This document shows, piece after piece, positions 59,385 through 64,000 of a DNA stretch of 64,000 nt. Numbering within the stretch: the first letter of the stretch is position 1; every line of letters begins with the position of its first letter. The stretch comes from Glandiceps talaboti (taxonomy: Eukaryota > Hemichordata > Enteropneusta > Spengelidae), in the NCBI RefSeq assembly GCF_964340395.1, contig NC_135551.1, positions 19,664,503 through 19,728,502 on the forward strand. The letters run 5' to 3'. The notes under the pieces were generated by a model that did no database searches, was not told the DNA's origin, and saw only the letters and a list, made by a program, of their open reading frames with translations. A program made the position numbers and the translations under genes.

Positions 59385-59800
59385 CTTGATGATAACTTCG
59401 TGGTTTCAATTGTCAGTGTTATTATAGAAACGTTTCACAAGATTCGGATATGTCCGATCACGATCAGCAACCCATAACACAGCTGAACCCTCACACCTCT
59501 TCGGGTCAAGGTTTGACGCGACTGTGTGAGCTAACTACTGGACTTGTGTGAATGGGCGGTTTCGATCGCTTCTCAGTTTTGACACAGACTTCCTGTACTT
59601 ACGACATCAACGGTGATTACCAAGCAAATAAACCGGCATATGTTTCTCTGGTGTAATATTCTGTGCGACCTACTGAGCTGTGTACTACATAAATGTTTTG
59701 CTCGACGCACAGAAGTTCATTCGAGTTCGGCAGCCATTTTGTCTCGATCTCGAGATAATCATGTGACTTCGATGTCACAGTAACTCCCACTATTCATTGC
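59385..59800 (-). promoter_or_regulatory. Presumed GDAP2 5' UTR / promoter region
   Basis: Directly upstream of the GDAP2 start. A CAAAATGGCTGCC sequence (minus strand, about 59730-59742) resembles a YY1 site, often found at TATA-less starts. No TATA box seen. Inference only. Confidence 0.35.
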
Positions 59801-59882
59801 GACAGGCTAGCTAGCTGGCAGTACCTTCGCAAGCTTGATTACTCTGACATAAGTTAGGGTAGCACATCACTGCGTCACTTGT

Positions 59883-59937
59883 GTCTGCTCCCAAAAATAT
59901 CGTTTTCAAAAATATCGTTTTTGGGAGCAGACACTGG
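59883..59937. repeat. Short inverted repeat (GTGTCTGCTCCCAAAAA)
   Basis: GTGTCTGCTCCCAAAAATAT and ATCGTTTTTGGGAGCAGACA are reverse complements around a short loop that itself repeats AAAATATCGTTTT. Confidence 0.88.
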
Positions 59938-61000
59938 TGACGATATTTTTTAGTTTAATATTCGTAAATACCTCCTAACGCCATTATTTTGTATCATAAC
60001 CATTAGACTAACTTTTTTAGAAAGTCATATTAATTATTGGTGTAAGATGAATTTTTAATATTATCCTCTATAAACTTATTGTGTTCTATTGTACATTGAT
60101 CTCCATAATGCGTGAAGTGTGTGGTGGGGGGGGGGGGGTATCGTATAATTGCCTTAGGGGCTGGGGCGGGGGTAAGAAAACATTGTTGGGTTCTTATCGC
60201 GGAGGGGGGGGGTGAATTTTTTTGAGAACATGGAGGGAGCACTGCGAAAAAAAGTTTGGCCAAAACATTAGTATTTTCTCATCGGGCTTCCCGCTCCTGT
60301 CGTAAATTCTTCTCGTTCCCCAAAATATGTTACTATATTCTTTAAAAGCTTTAGGCATATGGTGTCATACAAATACATCAATTTCACGTTTCTTCTTCTG
60401 TCACACATCGAAACAAGCGGTGCGTCTTGGGCGATGCCGTAAAAGAGACAGTACTAGTGGTTTACGACGATGATGGTATGCGATGGTGTCTGGGGTTTCT
60501 AGGCTTACCAGCTTCGTCAGACGAATAGGAGTCAAGGATATGCAAATATTGTTATGAAATTGATGGCTTAATATTTCTGGCATTCTATTTTAATGAAGTA
60601 CAAGAAATCAAAGGAGTTATAGGGGGTGGGGTGGGGGTGGAGGAATTGCCCAAGTAGAATGATTGTAATACCACCACCATCACCACCATCACGACCACTA
60701 CCATCACCGAAAGTCACACATTTACCACTGAAACACGAATCCAAAAACTTAGCCTAGTGTTATCAACTTGACCGCCAAACTTGGGAACTTGAAACAAAAC
60801 AGCTGTACTGTTTTTACATGTAACCATTCTCTCCGTGACAACATAAACATGCTTACCCCGTCGAATGATTAATTGACCCAAAATACACATCTCTTCTGCG
60901 ATTCTTTTCATTTGAACAAATTTTCCATCTACACACCAACAGTTAGCTTAGTGCCCCACGAAATACCAAGGCAATCGGCCTGGCCTGGCAGCTTTTGACT
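59938..61000. other. Intergenic stretch upstream of GDAP2
   Basis: Holds G-runs at 60125-60137 and 60203-60211 and a CCACCATCA-rich patch at 60671-60710. No gene recognised. Confidence 0.45.
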
Positions 61001-61008
61001 TTAAGTCA

Positions 61009-61098
61009 GACAGAGACACAGACACAGACACAGACACTGACACTGACACTGACACAGACGTACACACAGACGTACACACACACACATACACACGCGCG

Positions 61099-61148
<50 letters not shown>

Positions 61149-61154
61149 CACACA
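61009..61154. repeat. (GACACA)n / (CA)n microsatellite
   Basis: GACACA units, CACTGA units, then CA with a (GC)n insert near 61094. Confidence 0.95.
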
Positions 61155-61332
61155 TTAACTGTTCAAATAAAAATAACGATTTTTAGGAATACAAGCATTA
61201 ACCAATAAAAACATGAATTTTACGAATACAAATTTGATTTTTTTTTATTGCCTGAAAATGTGCTTTAGTGAATATTCCAACACATGACATGGCCTGCCAT
61301 ATACCGAATCAATAACAATTTTGTAATGGAAA

Positions 61333-61585
<253 letters not shown>

Positions 61586-63602
61586 ACATCAATTCTTTAA
61601 ATCATAACAGCTAGTTTTTTCATGTTTTTAATATCCACTCTTTTGAAATATTCGCAAGAATTATGATGCCTGCAAAGCTTATACAACCCGTATTAGATAT
61701 ACATTTCAGTTATTCCGATCCTATTTTTATTAAAACACCGACAGCTGACTGGTATTAAAACAAGCTCACTGAAGCAGACGAGTAACAACGGCTGACGCTG
61801 AGAAATGCTTACCATAAGTATAAAACATTTCCGTACCAGTAAATATCAGTAATAATATACGGTATTGTTGACAAAACGTACCACGTTTGCCTTTAGTACT
61901 AAAAGTGTCTGTCTAGGGAATAAATATAACAGCCTTCTCTCAAGAGTATTCCAGTAAGTTTGGTTTACTCAAATCGTTTTATTACAATACCGACACATTA
62001 TGTATAACCATAGTTAAGAAGTACTAAAAAACCAGATATCCAGTACTGGGTATAGTTATGCTTCGTTTACAAGTTTTACAGTGTCCTAGCTAAAGTAGCA
62101 GACTGTTCAGTGGTCGAGCTGCCAAGTATTCTGTCCAATTTTCCTCAGTACAGAAAAATTTGAAGTCATCCAACCTACCTTCTACAAAGACCAACAGTTA
62201 CCATGGTCACAGTGCCCTCATTAACTTGCCCTTTTCACTACTAGATAGACGAGAAGATGCAGCCTTGTTAGGCAGACATGTATTTTTAAATATATATCTA
62301 ACACAAAAAGCTTGATTTAGTTTAAAACCTTTTGTAGTTGACTGAACGCCAAAGCTAGAGTAACAGGTAAATCCCCAAGTTTGTACGTCAAACGATGACA
62401 AATAATGAATTACTCCAAAGTGTTCGATTTTTGACATGCTGTAAAATGATATAATCCATTCCCAAATTCATGAAACCATCGTTTTGAATGAAATAGCTGA
62501 TTAACGGTTGTCTAGTAACGTTAGATAAACGAAAGAAGCTATTCTAGCAAAAACGTTTGACAATTGGAAAAAAACGCACCTCGTTCAAGACAAAAATATA
62601 GCATTACATTTGAAATTCAATAGATTGCACCTTCAACTTGAAAAAGTTTTTGCTATTAATGTACTTTGTACAAGAACAGTCCAACCAATTCTCGGTTTAA
62701 ATCAAGAAAGAAAATCACGGATCACCAAACAATCGTTTAAAATATCGATGATATCAAAAGTGATACCAAAAACACAGACAAAGAAGTTTCTTCTTTGTCT
62801 GTGCAAAAAATAAACCGTAAACTTATTAACATCCAAGATGGCCGCCCCAAACAGTGTCAACTCTATTGAAAAATAAAAGATAATTGTCAATTTTCTTTAA
62901 AACGAGATAGTGAACCCTGCGATTTCTGTTGCGGCCTTTTCCACTGACAACATCAGGAAAAAAAGCTTCCATATTGCAAAATTTTCAATGATTTGAATGA
63001 CTTTGATTTCAGGGAAATTCGTCCGCGTGGCGCATTCTATAACAAGCGACAGTACATGGACTTCAACTTCAAGGCATCAACATCAATGCTTCCATGATGT
63101 TTCTTAAGAAATCAAATTTTGACATCCGCATGGCATCCGCATTGTTACTTTCTTCTTGGACGTTTTAATCGATTCAGTAATTGAAAAGAACAGTGGAGGG
63201 AAAATCATGCGTACTGGTATAATGTTTCTGATCAACATGGTTACCTCTAGTTTGCATCAAAACACCACGTCAACATTTCGAGTAAAAATGTCCTGGTCGC
63301 CTAGCTTTAAAAATACTCTATCAATGACAAAGGAACAGATTACTTCACCAAGCCCAAGATTCTTGTGGATTTTAAATAGTTGAATAAGAGGTAGTACCAA
63401 CCAACCGATCTCCGTACGTATTTCTAATCTGTATCCGACACATCTGTGATTGTTAATCATGACAATCAAGTCATTGGTTCATGCTTCATGTGCATTCACA
63501 TGGTGACGTTTCAATGTATTATTACTACCCCATCTGTAACATATTTTCTACTGAATATTAGGTGATAACAAAGTACCTAGGAGAGAAGTTGAACGTTGTC
63601 CA
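61586..63602. other. Intergenic or 3' flank of the methyltransferase-like gene
   Basis: No gene recognised. A perfect 13-bp hairpin (ACAGACAAAGAAG ... CTTCTTTGTCTGT) is near 62774-62802, and AAGATGGCCGCC near 62834 resembles a YY1 site. Confidence 0.4.
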
Positions 63603-64000
63603 TCATTGCTTCGATCCCGATTTACTCTTAAAGCTTCTTTCAGTTCCATCGGAAGCTTCGAACAATATTTGCACTTGGCAAAACGGAGCGAGGGATTTGT
63701 GTCGAATTCGCTCAGGTAGATTCTTTATCAGGGTGTTTTTCTCAACAGTCGTGACTCTGTTAGCGTGGTAGAAGACAAACAGTTGGTCAATCAGACAAAA
63801 CGAACGTTCGGGGATCATTTTATCAAGAATTTCAAATTCTGAGCCACCGATGTTCATTCTCAATACTACGAAGTCGCTTTGGCGGACGTTTGCCTTCATC
63901 CATTTACTAAAATCTATGCTTGGCACAACGGTATAATCATCGGTTGTGGTGCCAATTTTGTCGGTCCCTTCTGCATGCGATACGTAACCTTGTTCTTCAT
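63603..64000 (-). CDS. FkbM-like methyltransferase, C-terminal part (5' end off the window)
   Basis: An open minus-strand frame enters from the right edge and ends at TGA (63603-63605), 132 visible codons. It reads DFSKWMKANVRQSDFVVLRM, then NIGGSEFEILDKMI and LIDQLFVFYHANRV. This order (D-x-x-x-W-L/M, F-V-V-x-K/R-M-D/N-I-x-G-x-E-F-E-I-L, then I-D-x-L-F-V) is that of the C-terminal half of the FkbM methyltransferase family (S-adenosylmethionine-dependent). The usual KMDIEGAE is RMNIGGSE here, so an altered active region is possible. No splice site needs to be invoked within the visible part. Family assignment is by motif memory only. Confidence 0.55.
   Translation of the reverse strand, partial: EEQGYVSHAEGTDKIGTTTDDYTVVPSIDFSKWMKANVRQSDFVVLRMNIGGSEFEILDKMIPERSFCLIDQLFVFYHANRVTTVEKNTLIKNLPERIRHKSLAPFCQVQILFEASDGTERSFKSKSGSKQ

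Overview
This is a eukaryotic window: AT-rich animal DNA with short exons, canonical GT/AG splice sites, long introns and a heavy load of microsatellites, minisatellites and short inverted-repeat transposons. Gene content (a GDAP2 orthologue; a secreted C-type lectin/LDLa/CUB mosaic protein built from phase-1 modules; a tRNA-derived SINE) fits a metazoan, probably a marine invertebrate. I cannot name the species from sequence alone. No prokaryotic genes, CRISPR arrays, rRNA or intact autonomous transposon were found.

Layout. All three recognisable genes lie on the minus strand. (1) Positions 22724 down to 199, continuing off the left edge: twelve exons of a secreted protein, signal peptide - C-type lectin domain - LDL-receptor class A - CUB - CUB - CUB. 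All twelve exon phases join without a frame break. (2) Positions 22725-36148: intergenic, with a 450-bp foldback, a small foldback element, a 19-bp minisatellite (29.39-30.39 kb), a 25-bp minisatellite (31.59-32.75 kb) and MITEs. (3) Positions 59384 down to 36149: a complete 11-exon GDAP2 orthologue (503 codons plus stop), N-terminal macro domain and C-terminal CRAL-TRIO/Sec14-like domain. (4) Positions 59385-63602: promoter side of GDAP2 and simple repeats. (5) Positions 64000 down to 63603: the 3' end of an FkbM-like methyltransferase gene entering from the right edge.

The most notable observation is in GDAP2. Four of its exon-intron junctions are caught up in tandem duplications that start inside the exon and expand into the intron. 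Exon 9's first 38 coding bases plus its 3' splice site are repeated about 63 times as a 60-bp minisatellite (43061-46840). Exon 10's last bases plus its 5' splice site are repeated about 15 times over 1.7 kb (36421-38150). The exon 2 donor is triplicated as a 30-bp unit. The 3' half of exon 6 is present as an almost identical 89-bp copy in its intron together with a SINE. Most intronic units of the exon 9 array carry both a copy of the acceptor and a GTATGT donor-like site 36 nt later, so each could be a phase-0, 12-codon microexon. Whether any is spliced in is unknown.

The other interspersed DNA consists of at least five families of non-autonomous inverted-repeat elements, several present two or three times within these 64 kb.
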